Under the pieces are notes generated by a model. It did no database searches and was not told where the DNA came from. It saw only the letters and a program-made list of their open reading frames with translations. A stretch of 64,000 nt of DNA from Synechococcus lacustris (GTDB lineage: Bacteria > Cyanobacteriota > Cyanobacteriia > PCC-6307 > Cyanobiaceae), in contig CAJAQB010000013.1 in assembly GCA_903943975.1 (NCBI GenBank), positions 1 to 64,000 of the forward strand. The letters run 5' to 3'. Below are positions 14,578-22,969 of this stretch, piece by piece. The position numbers and the translations under genes are program-made. The first letter of the stretch is position 1; each line of letters starts with the position of its first letter.

Positions 14578-17016
14578 TCAGTTTTTTTCGCAGGAGCCGT
14601 AGCCAAACGGCCAGTGCCAATCATTCACGGCGGGATCGTCCATGCCGTGTTTGTAGGCGTAGGCCCGTTGCTTGAGGATTTCGTCTTGCATTTGTTGCTT
14701 GAGGTGGGCGGCCCGGGAGCCCAGTTCGGGCACCCGATCGATCACATCAATCACCAGGTTGAAACGGTCGATCTGGTTGATGATCGCCAGCTCCAACGGT
14801 GTGTTGATGTTGCCGTTTTCCTTATAGCCCCGCACGTGGATATTCACGTGGTTATGGCGTTTGTAGGTGAGGCGGTGAATCAGGAAGGGGTAGCCGTGGA
14901 AGTTGAAGATCACCGGACGATCGGTGGTGAAGAGATCGTCGAAGTCTCGGTCGGGGAGGCCGTGGGGATGTTCGGAGGGGAGGGTAAGGCTGAATAGCTT
15001 AACTACATTTATGTAGCGGATCTTCAGCGACGGCAGTTCCCGCCGCAGGATTTCGATCGCCGCCAGGGTTTCCTTGGTGGGCACATCACCGGCGGAAGCC
15101 ATCACCACATCGGGGTGATCCATGCTGTCGGTGCAGCTGTCATTGCAGGCCCAAGACCAGAGGCCGATGCCCCTGGCCACATGGCGGCGGGCGGCATCCA
15201 GATTCAGATATTGCAGGTGTTTCTGCTTGTCTGAAACGATGATGTTTGCCACATTCGTTTCCCGCAAGGCCTCCTCGGCCACCGCCAGCAGGCAGTTGGC
15301 ATCGGCCGGGAGATATACCCGGGTAACACTGCCTTTTTTATTGCCGGCCAGGTCGATGAAGCCGGGGTCCTGGTGGGTGAAACCATTGTGATCCTGACGC
15401 CAGACGGTGGAGGAGATCAGGCAGTTCCAGGAACCGATTGCCGCCCGCCAGGGCACGTCTTCGCACACATCCAGCCATTTGCAGTGCTGGTTAAACATCG
15501 AAGAGATCACATGGGCAAAGGCTTCGTAGGTGTGGAAGAAGCCATAGCGACCGGTGAGCAAATAGCCCTCCATCATCCCCACGAGGGTGTGCTCTGAGAG
15601 CATCTCCACCACGTGGCCATCCATGCTCAGTTCACCGCCATCGGCATCCTCTGGCAGATATTCCGCCATCCATACTTTCTTGGTGGTTTCATACACCGCC
15701 TGCAGACGGTTTGAATGGGTTTCATCGGGGCCAAACAGGCGATAGCGGCCGCGGTTGAGCTCGATTAACTCCTTGATTAATTTGCCCAGGGGGTAGGTGT
15801 TCTCCGCTTCGCTTTGGCCGGGGGTTTCCACCGGCACCGCCAAGGCATCAACGTCGGGCCAGCGCAGTTTCTGGCGCAGGCGACCGCCGTTGGCATGGGG
15901 GTTGGAGCCCATGCGCTGGTGGCCCGTGGGGGAGAGCTGGCGCAGCTCAGCCCGCAGGCGACCGCCCTCATCAAACAATTCCTCTGGCTTATAGCTGTGC
16001 AGCCACTCTTCAAGGGCGGCCAGTTGTTCTGGCTTGTGTTTGGGGTCGGTGAGGGGCACCTGGTGGGAGCGCCAGAAACCTTCGAGCTTGTGGCCATTCA
16101 ACTCGCTTGGCCCTGTCCAACCCTTGGGGGAGCGCAGCACCAACATCGGCCATAGGGGCCGGTAGGCCTTGCCGCTGCTGCGGGTTTGTTGCTGGATGGC
16201 GCGGATTTCCTCCACTGCCCCATCCATGGCGGCGGCCATCGCCTGGTGCATGGCGTGGGGTTCACTGCCTTCCACAAAGATCGGCCGCCAGCCGTAGCCG
16301 CGCATCAGGCTTTCCAGTTCCCCGTGGGGAATGCGGGAGAGGATCGAGGGATTGGCGATCTTGTAACCGTTGAGGTGCAGCACCGGCAGCACCGCCCCGT
16401 CGCGGATCGGGTTGATGAACTTATTGATGTGCCAGGCCGTGGCCAGGGGGCCGGTTTCCGCTTCGCCATCCCCCACGCAGGCCAGGGCGATCAAATCGGG
16501 GTTGTCAAAGATGGCGCCGCAGGCGTGGGAAAGCACATAGCCCAGCTCGCCCCCCTCATGGATTGAACCGGGGGTTTCCGGGGTGCAGTGGCTGCCGATG
16601 TGGCCGGGGAAGGAGAACTGCTTGAAAAAGCGCTTCAGGCCGATGACGTCTTGCGATTTGTCGGGATATACCTCGCTGTAGCTGCCGTCTAGATAAACCG
16701 GTCCAAGCATGCCGGGGGCGCCATGGCCTGGCCCCGACAGATAAATCATGTCGAGCTGGTGGCGGCGGATCAGCCGGTTGGCATGGGTCCAGATGAAGCT
16801 TTGGCCGGGGCTGGAGCCCCAGTGGCCCAGCAGGCGGTTTTTGATGTGTTCCGGCCGCAGGGGTTCCCGCAACAGCGGGTTGTCCTGCAGGTAGATCATG
16901 CCCACCGCCAGATAGTTGGCGGCCCGCCACCAGGCATGGAGCTGTTGCAGCTCCTGCTCGCCCAAGGGCTGGCCTGGGGTCTGGGTGGGGCTTGGGGGGA
17001 ATTCCGTTGTAGTCAT
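14578..17016 (-). CDS. xfp: Xylulose-5-phosphate/fructose-6-phosphate phosphoketolase
   Basis: 812 residues, full length. Typical sequences are the N-terminal WWRAANYLAVGMIYLQDNPLL, IWTHANRLIRR, GPGHGAPG, FKQFSFPGHIGSH, the ThDP motif GDGEAETGPLATAWH and the C-terminal RGYKENGNINTPLELAI. It cleaves xylulose-5-P (or fructose-6-P) with phosphate into acetyl phosphate and glyceraldehyde-3-P (or erythrose-4-P). Acetate kinase follows in the same operon, giving an ATP-yielding acetate route useful in the dark or in fermentation. Confidence 0.97.
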   Translation of the reverse strand: MTTTEFPPSPTQTPGQPLGEQELQQLHAWWRAANYLAVGMIYLQDNPLLREPLRPEHIKNRLLGHWGSSPGQSFIWTHANRLIRRHQLDMIYLSGPGHGAPGMLGPVYLDGSYSEVYPDKSQDVIGLKRFFKQFSFPGHIGSHCTPETPGSIHEGGELGYVLSHACGAIFDNPDLIALACVGDGEAETGPLATAWHINKFINPIRDGAVLPVLHLNGYKIANPSILSRIPHGELESLMRGYGWRPIFVEGSEPHAMHQAMAAAMDGAVEEIRAIQQQTRSSGKAYRPLWPMLVLRSPKGWTGPSELNGHKLEGFWRSHQVPLTDPKHKPEQLAALEEWLHSYKPEELFDEGGRLRAELRQLSPTGHQRMGSNPHANGGRLRQKLRWPDVDALAVPVETPGQSEAENTYPLGKLIKELIELNRGRYRLFGPDETHSNRLQAVYETTKKVWMAEYLPEDADGGELSMDGHVVEMLSEHTLVGMMEGYLLTGRYGFFHTYEAFAHVISSMFNQHCKWLDVCEDVPWRAAIGSWNCLISSTVWRQDHNGFTHQDPGFIDLAGNKKGSVTRVYLPADANCLLAVAEEALRETNVANIIVSDKQKHLQYLNLDAARRHVARGIGLWSWACNDSCTDSMDHPDVVMASAGDVPTKETLAAIEILRRELPSLKIRYINVVKLFSLTLPSEHPHGLPDRDFDDLFTTDRPVIFNFHGYPFLIHRLTYKRHNHVNIHVRGYKENGNINTPLELAIINQIDRFNLVIDVIDRVPELGSRAAHLKQQMQDEILKQRAYAYKHGMDDPAVNDWHWPFGYGSCEKN

Positions 17017-17142
17017 CGCAATCTTGCGTTCATAACTGACTGTGGTCTAGGCGGCTTTGGCAAAGGGGGCATTAGGAAACCCTTTGGGTTTTCAATCCCC
17101 CTTAATTCGGTTCAATTGAGCTGAGCTGCTGGGATTAGCGGC

Positions 17143-18498
17143 TCAGACCACCCGGGATCCGGAGGCTTTTTCCTGGATATCAGGATCAAACACGGCGGCA
17201 ATCACCCGGATCAACCAGCGGCCCCGTTCGGTGACGGTGATGCTGTTGCTGTGGCGATCGAGCAGGCCCTCCGCCTCCAAGTCCCCACACAGGGCCCACT
17301 CCTTGGGGAAAACACTGGCCACGTCCACGGCCAGGGGCGAGAAATCCACGGCGAAATGACACATCAATTCCTGGATGATGTGGCGCCGCAGGATCACCAT
17401 CGGATCCTTCACCTCCAAGCCCCGGTCCACCGCCAGTTGGCCTTGTTTTGTGGCCTCCTGGTAGGCCTTGAGCGAGCGGCTGTTTTGGGTGTAGAGCTCG
17501 GGGAAGAGGCTGATGGCAGACAAGCCCACCCCCAGCAGATCGAGGTTGGCGCGGGTGGTGTACCCCTGGAAATTGCGGTGCAGGGTGCCCTGCTGGGCCG
17601 CTATGGCTAGGGGATCGTCGGCGAGGGCGAAGTGATCCATGCCGATGGCCACATAGCCCTGGTCCAGCAGATGGCCATGGGCGTTTTCCAGCATTTGCAG
17701 CCGCTGTTCCCGCGAGGGCAGTTCCTCCGCTTTGATCCGCCGTTGCAACGGCAGCTGCTCGGGCAGGTAGGCAAAGCTGAACAGGGAAACCCGATCGGGG
17801 CGCAGGTTGCTCACTTCCCGCATCGTGGCGGCGAAGCGTTCCGGTGTTTGCAGCGGTAGGCCACAGATCACGTCGAGGTTGACGCTTTCAAAGGCCGCCT
17901 CCCGCATCCAGCCCATGGCGGCCCGCAGTTGTTCCACCGGCACGGGACGATTCACCGCCGCCTGCACGGCCGGGTCCACGTCTTGCAGCCCAAAGCTGAT
18001 CCGGTTGAAACCCAGCTGGCGCATCTGTTGCACTTCACTGCGGTCGAGCCGTTCGGGGTTCACCTCGATGCCGGCCTCCAGGTCGGCCTCCAGGGGGAAG
18101 CGTTGGGCAACCGCCTGCCACACCCGTTGGCGTTCCTCGGCATTTAGGTAGTTGGGGGTGCCACCGCCCCAGTGCAGCTGGGCGAGCGGTCGGGGGCTGG
18201 GCATGGCCGCCACCAGCAGATCCAGTTCCCGTTCGAGGGCATCGAGGTAGGGCAGCACCGCCTTGGAACCGGCGGAGGTGGTGATCCGGTTGCAACCACA
18301 GAACCAGCAGGCTTCCCGGCAGAAGGGCAGGTGCACATACAGCGACAGGGGCGCTGGGTTGGGTTTGGCCAGTTCCGCCAGCAGGTGGCTGCCCTGCACG
18401 CCGGGGTGGAAGGCCTGGGCGGTGGGGTAACTGGTGTAGCGGGGCACGGGACGGTCGTGCCGCATTAGCTGGTCGAGCGGCAGGGTGGCAGTGGCCAT
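17143..18498 (-). CDS. hemN: Oxygen-independent coproporphyrinogen III oxidase (radical SAM)
   Basis: 451 residues. The radical SAM motif is C60-x3-C64-x2-C67-x-C69 in LPFCREACWFCGCN. RPVPRYTSYPTA at the N terminus, HWGGGTPNYL, EVNPERL, RISFGLQDVDPAVQ and GMDHFALADDPLA are HemN signatures. It makes protoporphyrinogen IX without oxygen, supporting heme and chlorophyll synthesis at low O2. It lies 39 bases after the heme oxygenase gene in the same direction, so ho-hemN is probably one operon. Confidence 0.95.
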   Translation of the reverse strand: MATATLPLDQLMRHDRPVPRYTSYPTAQAFHPGVQGSHLLAELAKPNPAPLSLYVHLPFCREACWFCGCNRITTSAGSKAVLPYLDALERELDLLVAAMPSPRPLAQLHWGGGTPNYLNAEERQRVWQAVAQRFPLEADLEAGIEVNPERLDRSEVQQMRQLGFNRISFGLQDVDPAVQAAVNRPVPVEQLRAAMGWMREAAFESVNLDVICGLPLQTPERFAATMREVSNLRPDRVSLFSFAYLPEQLPLQRRIKAEELPSREQRLQMLENAHGHLLDQGYVAIGMDHFALADDPLAIAAQQGTLHRNFQGYTTRANLDLLGVGLSAISLFPELYTQNSRSLKAYQEATKQGQLAVDRGLEVKDPMVILRRHIIQELMCHFAVDFSPLAVDVASVFPKEWALCGDLEAEGLLDRHSNSITVTERGRWLIRVIAAVFDPDIQEKASGSRVV

Positions 18499-18537
18499 AG
18501 GGATTGAGGGGGGGCTAGGTAGGGATTTGGCCGCTGC

Positions 18538-19245
18538 TCAAGCGGTGGCGGGGGTGGGGGCGAGATCAGCGAGGGCGCGCAGCAGTTTCTGATTGAGGCG
18601 GAAACCAGCGGGGGCTTCTTCCAGCAGGGCGGCTTCTTCGGCGTCGGTGAGGGGCCACTGCTCAATGCCGTCGTGCATTTCCTGCTTCAGCTCGGCGATC
18701 GGCCGCGGGAAATTCCAGAAGTTCACCGGGGGTAGCCCTGCCTTGGTGAGGATTTCATTGGCTTGCACGGCCAGTTGCTGGCCGCCGGAGAGGTCGCCGC
18801 CGTAACGCACGTACACATGGGCGAGGAACCGGGCCGGCGACTCCTTGGCCAGCGTCGTCAGGCTGGTCACCACGGTTTCCACCAGCGCATCGAGTTCAGC
18901 CAGCTCGGGGTGGTGGGCCACCACGTCGGCGTGGGCGGCCACGTCCTGCTCCAGGGTTTGGTGGCGGGAGAGGTCGGCCCAGGGAATGCCGCTGTGGCCA
19001 AGGCCATCGGGCAGGTTGGCCACAGCGGTCTCCAGGGCTGTGTAGATCGGCAACAGGGCACGGATCAGGCTGGCCAGCTGGAGGGGGGTGGCTTCCCCTT
19101 GCAGCAGCGAGCGGGAGAAAACCATGCCTTCGGCGTCGCGGTGGGCGGCGCCGATTACCCGGTGCAGTTTCTGGAGGCGGGGGCCCAGGGGGGCCCGACC
19201 TTGGTCGTGCACGGAAATCGGCAGGTTTGGATGGGAGGCAGTCAT
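18538..19245 (-). CDS. ho: Heme oxygenase (biliverdin-forming)
   Basis: 235 residues. LGPRLQKLHRVIGAAHRDAEG contains the proximal heme His (about H35). VYVRYGGDLSGGQQL is the distal-helix glycine motif. It cleaves heme with ferredoxin to biliverdin, the precursor of phycobilins. Next to hemN and close to acsF it matches the low-oxygen paralogue (HO2) of other cyanobacteria, inferred from context. The promoter region (19246-19307) carries the ACAACGTT motif also found before the hemerythrin operon. Confidence 0.93.
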   Translation of the reverse strand: MTASHPNLPISVHDQGRAPLGPRLQKLHRVIGAAHRDAEGMVFSRSLLQGEATPLQLASLIRALLPIYTALETAVANLPDGLGHSGIPWADLSRHQTLEQDVAAHADVVAHHPELAELDALVETVVTSLTTLAKESPARFLAHVYVRYGGDLSGGQQLAVQANEILTKAGLPPVNFWNFPRPIAELKQEMHDGIEQWPLTDAEEAALLEEAPAGFRLNQKLLRALADLAPTPATA

Positions 19246-19307
19246 GGGATCAGCTCGACTGCGTTAACGATATAATGGAAACGTTGTAATGACATGCTGC
19301 TTCGCAA
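19246..19307. promoter_or_regulatory. Divergent promoter region with shared AACGTTGT motif
   Basis: 62 bases between ho (minus) and the hypothetical gene at 19308 (plus). AACGTTGT at 19280-19287 and flanking TGA recur, in opposite orientation, at 22552-22559 before the hemerythrin operon. A TATAAT lies at 19271-19276 on the plus strand, and TTATAT on the minus strand next to the motif. It is a likely regulator-binding site overlapping promoter elements. Confidence 0.5.
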
Positions 19308-19670
19308 ATGATTGCTGTTCGTCTCGCTTCCGTGCTTTTTGCCCCTCCGGGCTCCCTCAGTGGCGATGGCCAGTTGCGGGAGGTGTTTGAGGAGCGCATC
19401 CGTGGCCAGGAACCCGCCGGCCGGGATCTCTGGTTTGTGTCCGCTGATCAGTTCAGTGAGCAGCTGCGCGATGCCCTAACCCAGCGGGGACCCCGACCCA
19501 CTGGGCCTTTGGAACTGCTGATCAGCAGTGAACCCCATCTGCTGGTATGGCTGCAGGTGCGCTTTGGTGGGGAGCTGCTGGAGCAGGTGGCCCTGCCGGG
19601 CGCTGGTTTCCAAGACCTGGCCGCCAGCCTGCCCCCCGCCGCCGCCCCAGTCGGTTTAGAGGTGCGCTAA
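19308..19670 (+). CDS. Hypothetical protein of the low-oxygen cluster
   Basis: 120 residues, soluble, no signal or membrane segment, not recognised. The first part reads MIAVRLASVLFAPPGSLSGD and it ends in a Pro/Ala-rich tail. It is divergent from ho across a shared motif-bearing promoter, and its 3' end overlaps the aldehyde-oxygenase-like gene by 15 bases. The position suggests joint control with the cluster, but its role is unknown. Confidence 0.65.
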   Translation: MIAVRLASVLFAPPGSLSGDGQLREVFEERIRGQEPAGRDLWFVSADQFSEQLRDALTQRGPRPTGPLELLISSEPHLLVWLQVRFGGELLEQVALPGAGFQDLAASLPPAAAPVGLEVR

Positions 19671-20360
19671 GGCGCGGGCGACGGCCGAAGTGCTGATCGC
19701 CATCGCTTCCTTGGGTTGAAAGCCGATCGCCACCAGGGAATCATTGAAGAGACCGCTGAATTCAGCCACCAGTCCATCGGGGGCGATGCCAATCGCCTCC
19801 AGGTCTGACCAGAGTTCCTGCAGGATTGTGAGGGTGGTGGGCAGTTCCCGGCGGCAGGCCTCAGCGATTTCCTCCCGGTGGCTGCTGAAATTGCGTTGCA
19901 GCCATTGCTCCCCATAGTTGAGGTGCAGATGTTCATCGTCTATCACCCAGGTGGTGATGCCCTTGGCGTAGGGGTCAGCCACCGGCAGATAGCAGTGATA
20001 GGCGGCAATTGCAAAGCATTCGATGATCAGGCACTGGATCACCAGGGGACGCACCAGTTCCCCCTGCTCCAGGGCACTGGTAAGGCTGTCGTGCAGGGGT
20101 TGGAAAAGTTTGCGAGCCAAGGGAATGTCGGCCTGCACCTTGAGATTGCGGCCACAGCCCACAAACTCCCGGGCATGGCGCGCTTCCATTGCCGCCAAGG
20201 CGAGTAGTTCCTCCCGGTCGGCGGGGATCGCATCTGCCAGCAGGCGGAAGTGATGGTCGGCGTGGTTTTCACCCATGATCACCACCCCGTTGATCAGGGC
20301 ATAGGCCTTGCGGTAGGCCTCGGTGCTGTAGTCGATGGTTGGGGCTGTGGAGAGGGTCAT
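19656..20360 (-). CDS. Aldehyde-deformylating oxygenase (ADO) family diiron protein
   Basis: 234 residues, close to cyanobacterial ADO length (about 231). All six diiron ligands of ADO are in place: E31 (MGENH), E59 and H62 (AMEARH), E114 (IIECFAIAAY), E143 and H146 (DDEHLH). CGRNL and PVADPYA are also family signatures. ADO turns fatty aldehydes into alkanes plus formate. No acyl-ACP reductase, its usual neighbour, is in the window, and here it ends a four-gene low-oxygen operon (ATGA overlap with the gene before). It may be a second paralogue with another substrate; that is inference. Confidence 0.85.
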   Translation of the reverse strand: MTLSTAPTIDYSTEAYRKAYALINGVVIMGENHADHHFRLLADAIPADREELLALAAMEARHAREFVGCGRNLKVQADIPLARKLFQPLHDSLTSALEQGELVRPLVIQCLIIECFAIAAYHCYLPVADPYAKGITTWVIDDEHLHLNYGEQWLQRNFSSHREEIAEACRRELPTTLTILQELWSDLEAIGIAPDGLVAEFSGLFNDSLVAIGFQPKEAMAISTSAVARALAHL

Positions 20361-21064
20361 CGGGCGATGGCAAGGGGGGGATGGAGGGGGGCATTTAGCA
20401 GCTGATGGCCCTCAGACCAGCGGTCGGCTTCAGCGCAATTGAGGCAGTCGTCAAACCAGGGACCCCCGAGGGTGTAATGCAGGATTTTGGCTTCGGAGGG
20501 GATCGACTGCACGTCCACCAGCACGTTCCATTCGGCTGGTAGGGCGCCAATTTCAGCGTCTTTTAACCAATGGAACTGGTGCAGTTCCAGGCCAGAGGCA
20601 GTGTTCACATAGGTGGGAGTGAGGGCGGTGCAGCGGCTGCAGTTGAACAACATCACCGACGACCAGTTCTTGCGCCGATAGGGGGTTTGGGGCATCCCCT
20701 GGAACTTCTGGCCAGCTTCACACTGGTGCTGGTGCTGAACCACCTGCACTGCCTTGCTTTCATCGCGCAGGGCCCAGAGCTCGGCGATGTCAGCGAGGCA
20801 GAGCATGTCTGCATCGATGAACAGGGCCCAGCCCTCGTAGCCCATCAGATAGGGCACGAGGAAGCGGCTGAAGGAAAAGGCCGTGCTCTGCAACGGATCC
20901 TGGGGCCGTTGGTAGACGGACCCCAGTTGTTCCAGGCGCACCTGGGCGATTTGCACCGGCAGGCTGGCGTGGGCCTGGATTGAATCCGTGAGCACATTCA
21001 CCGCCACCCGTTCCCGGGGGTCGTAGCCGATGAATACCTGGGCCACCGGCGGGTGGTGCGTCAT
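20357..21064 (-). CDS. Glycosyltransferase-like protein (nucleotide-sugar transferase fold)
   Basis: 235 residues. VFIGYDPRERVAVNVLTDSI at the N terminus, SFSRFLVPYLMGYEGWALFIDADML with a DAD metal motif, a WSSVMLFNC segment and ILHYTLGGPWF near the end are as in GT8-like transferases. The acceptor is unknown. Both ends overlap neighbours by four bases (acsF before, ADO-like after), so it is translated as part of the operon. A glycosyltransferase is unexpected between two diiron oxygenases. Confidence 0.78.
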   Translation of the reverse strand: MTHHPPVAQVFIGYDPRERVAVNVLTDSIQAHASLPVQIAQVRLEQLGSVYQRPQDPLQSTAFSFSRFLVPYLMGYEGWALFIDADMLCLADIAELWALRDESKAVQVVQHQHQCEAGQKFQGMPQTPYRRKNWSSVMLFNCSRCTALTPTYVNTASGLELHQFHWLKDAEIGALPAEWNVLVDVQSIPSEAKILHYTLGGPWFDDCLNCAEADRWSEGHQLLNAPLHPPLAIAR

Positions 21065-22074
21065 TGGCTGGCTTCCATCGGGTTGAACAGTTGGCGGATG
21101 GCATGGCCAGCAAACTGCAGTTTCAGGCCAAGGCTTTGGAAGCTACGTTGCAGCGACCAGTCTTGGGTGGCCAGGGATTGCAGTTGCTGGAAGCAATGCA
21201 CCAGGCCATCGCGGTGGGCCAGGAAGCGATCGTCGCTCAGCTTGAACACCACCGGGAAGGCCTGGCGGGCGGTGCGGTTGGTGGCTTCGATCACGGCATC
21301 GTCAAAACGGCGGGCATCCATGCCCAGCAGTTCGTAGAAGTCACTGCGTTCTGCCACCGTGAGGCTGTGGGTGAGAAACACCGACCAGAGGAAGAAACGG
21401 CTGAGCAGTTGACCGCGCAGCCCTTGGGTCATCTTCGGCCAGCATTGCAGCAACACATTGAAGATGTCGCCGTGGCGGTTTTCGTCTTGGCACCAGGGCT
21501 CGAAGAAATCAAACAGCGGTGCGAAACGGTTGCCGGGGTGGCCATCTAGATGGCGCTTGATCAGGATGTAGCGCCAGTAACCGATCTTTTCGGATAGATA
21601 AACGCTGTAGAGCACCCAGCTCAGCGGGAACCAGGTCACCGGCCGGCGGCCGCTCAGCTGGGGCAGGTCGAGTTCGATCCCTTCAGACACCAGGGCCCTG
21701 TTGAGGAAACCGGCGTGGCGGGCCTCATCCCGGGCCATCAGCTGAAACAAATTACTGAGCTCCGGCCGTTGGGCTTCCTTCAGGCGGCGGGAGAGTTCTT
21801 TGAACAGCAGGAAACCGGAAAATTCCGACACACAGGAGCGCACCAGATAGCTCTCGTAGGCCTCCTTCTCCTCCTGGGTGAGGGCCTGAAGGCGATCGAG
21901 GGGGGCACGGCGATCGAAGTGGTTGCGGTTGTGGTCGGCCTGCATTTCAGCCTGGAGGGCCTCAAAGCGCTGGCGGGCCCCCTCCAGGTTGGTTTGGGCG
22001 GCCTTTTCGATTTCGGTGGTGTAAAAGCGCGGGGTGAGCAGGTCTTCGCGCAGATGGGGGGCGGAGGTGGTCAT
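21061..22074 (-). CDS. acsF: Mg-protoporphyrin IX monomethyl ester oxidative cyclase (AcsF/ChlA)
   Basis: 337 residues from the ATG at 22074, which overlaps the hemerythrin stop as ATGA; a longer open frame upstream is an artefact of that gene. Diiron signatures are EFSGFLLFKEL, ARDEARHAGFLNRAL and WCQDENRHGDIF. The enzyme forms the isocyclic ring of chlorophyll using O2. Cyanobacteria often carry two copies, one induced at low oxygen beside ho2 and hemN; the neighbourhood here fits that second type. It is followed by the glycosyltransferase (ATGA overlap). Confidence 0.95.
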   Translation of the reverse strand: MTTSAPHLREDLLTPRFYTTEIEKAAQTNLEGARQRFEALQAEMQADHNRNHFDRRAPLDRLQALTQEEKEAYESYLVRSCVSEFSGFLLFKELSRRLKEAQRPELSNLFQLMARDEARHAGFLNRALVSEGIELDLPQLSGRRPVTWFPLSWVLYSVYLSEKIGYWRYILIKRHLDGHPGNRFAPLFDFFEPWCQDENRHGDIFNVLLQCWPKMTQGLRGQLLSRFFLWSVFLTHSLTVAERSDFYELLGMDARRFDDAVIEATNRTARQAFPVVFKLSDDRFLAHRDGLVHCFQQLQSLATQDWSLQRSFQSLGLKLQFAGHAIRQLFNPMEASQ

Positions 22075-22529
22075 CGGTGGGCTTGCTGCAGTTGAAGGGA
22101 TTGGGGATTGCTTTTGGCTTGTTTGTGCTGGGCATCGGCCCGGGCGTAGGCGATTGCATCGGCCCCATGGCGATGGGCGTGGAACCACTCCTGCACATCC
22201 ATTAGTAGTTGCATGCGCCGGATCGGGTCGTTCAGGCACTGGGGGAGCGCCTGCTGGACCTGTTGCTTGATTTCCTGGTGGCCGAGCCGGTGGCCGCCAC
22301 AGAGACTGCGTTCCGTAAGCAACCACCGTTCCTCCAGGCGCAGATGCAGCCCTAATCGCTGCACCAACTTGAGGAAACGCCGCTGCAACCCTGCGTCTGG
22401 GGCCTGGGCCCCATGGGCGGTGATCAATGCCTCCAGTTCCTGTTCAAGACCATCATGCTGGCGTTCCAGCAGAGGTTTGCGACTCAACCAGTTTCGGGGC
22501 CAGGGCCTCCTGGCCAATCGAAGCGTCAT
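22071..22529 (-). CDS. Hemerythrin-like protein
   Basis: 152 residues, with a hemerythrin-type ligand pattern: H25 (RQHDG), H62 and E66 (HLRLEE), H80 and H84 (HRLGH) and H119-x4-D124 (WFHAHRHGAD). Hemerythrins bind O2 reversibly at a diiron site. It is the first gene of the operon with acsF, coupled by an ATGA overlap. The simplest inference is that it stores or delivers O2 for the O2-using AcsF and ADO-like enzymes, or senses O2. Sequence identity to typical hemerythrins is low, and the call rests on ligand spacing. Confidence 0.72.
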   Translation of the reverse strand: MTLRLARRPWPRNWLSRKPLLERQHDGLEQELEALITAHGAQAPDAGLQRRFLKLVQRLGLHLRLEERWLLTERSLCGGHRLGHQEIKQQVQQALPQCLNDPIRRMQLLMDVQEWFHAHRHGADAIAYARADAQHKQAKSNPQSLQLQQAHR

Positions 22530-22639
22530 CGGCGGCTATCGCGGTATCACGACAACGTTATACTAAACATGCCGGGTCAGCACTGCCAGCCATCTGTGGA
22601 ACGCTGGTAGCGTTAGCCGAACTCACTCCTGATAACCCC
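22530..22639. promoter_or_regulatory. Divergent promoter/operator between hemerythrin operon and arsR-type gene
   Basis: 110 bases. ACAACGTT at 22552-22559 matches the motif before ho (19280-19287, opposite orientation), with TGA at the same flanking offset. On the minus strand TATAAC overlaps it as a -10 for the operon; TATACT on the plus strand could serve the regulator. The layout fits binding by the divergently encoded ArsR-type protein. Confidence 0.5.
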
Positions 22640-22945
22640 ATGGAAGCCCTGGCCGAGTACTTCAAGGTGTTCAGTGAGCCCAACCGTCTTGCTGTGCTTG
22701 AGGCCCTGCACCAGGGGTCCCTCAACGTGACAGCAGTGGTGGAGGCCACGGGGCTCAGCCAGGCCTTGGTGTCTAAGCACCTGAAGCTGCTCACGATCGC
22801 CGGGGTGGTGAGGCGGCGGCCCGAGGGCAGCCTCGTTTATTACGAAGTAATAGACCGTGGCGTTTTCCGGCTGCTGGCGACGGCCGAGAAGCAGCTGCAG
22901 GTGAGCCGTCAGCAGCAACTAAATGCCCTGCAGGCGGTGCTCTGA
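22640..22945 (+). CDS. ArsR/SmtB-type winged-helix transcription regulator
   Basis: 101 residues from the ATG at 22640; a longer open frame to 22427 covers the divergent gene's start and is rejected. EYFKVFSEPNRLAVLEALHQG and SQALVSKHLKLLTIAGVVRRRPEG (recognition helix and wing) are the ArsR signature. No cysteine is present, so the classical metal or sulfur-sensing sites of SmtB, ArsR or SqrR are absent. It is divergent from the hemerythrin-acsF operon and is the best candidate regulator of the cluster, where other cyanobacteria use the MarR-type ChlR. Confidence 0.9.
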   Translation: MEALAEYFKVFSEPNRLAVLEALHQGSLNVTAVVEATGLSQALVSKHLKLLTIAGVVRRRPEGSLVYYEVIDRGVFRLLATAEKQLQVSRQQQLNALQAVL

Positions 22946-22964
22946 ACCTTGCTCTGGCAAGGTT
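22945..22964. repeat. Inverted repeat after the arsR-type gene
   Basis: AACCTTGC-TCTG-GCAAGGTT, perfect 8-base arms, beginning at the last base of the stop codon and ending 5 bases before the pentapeptide-protein start. There is no T run, so it is a poor rho-independent terminator. It could be a transcript stabiliser, or a hairpin masking the next ribosome site. Confidence 0.5.
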
Positions 22965-22969
22965 GATGG

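Noticed and set aside
17040-17142. AAACCC-TTT-GGGTTT hairpin with T run after hemN.
   Set aside because: Short 6-base weak stem; the T run is on the plus strand where no gene needs it, so it was not called a terminator.
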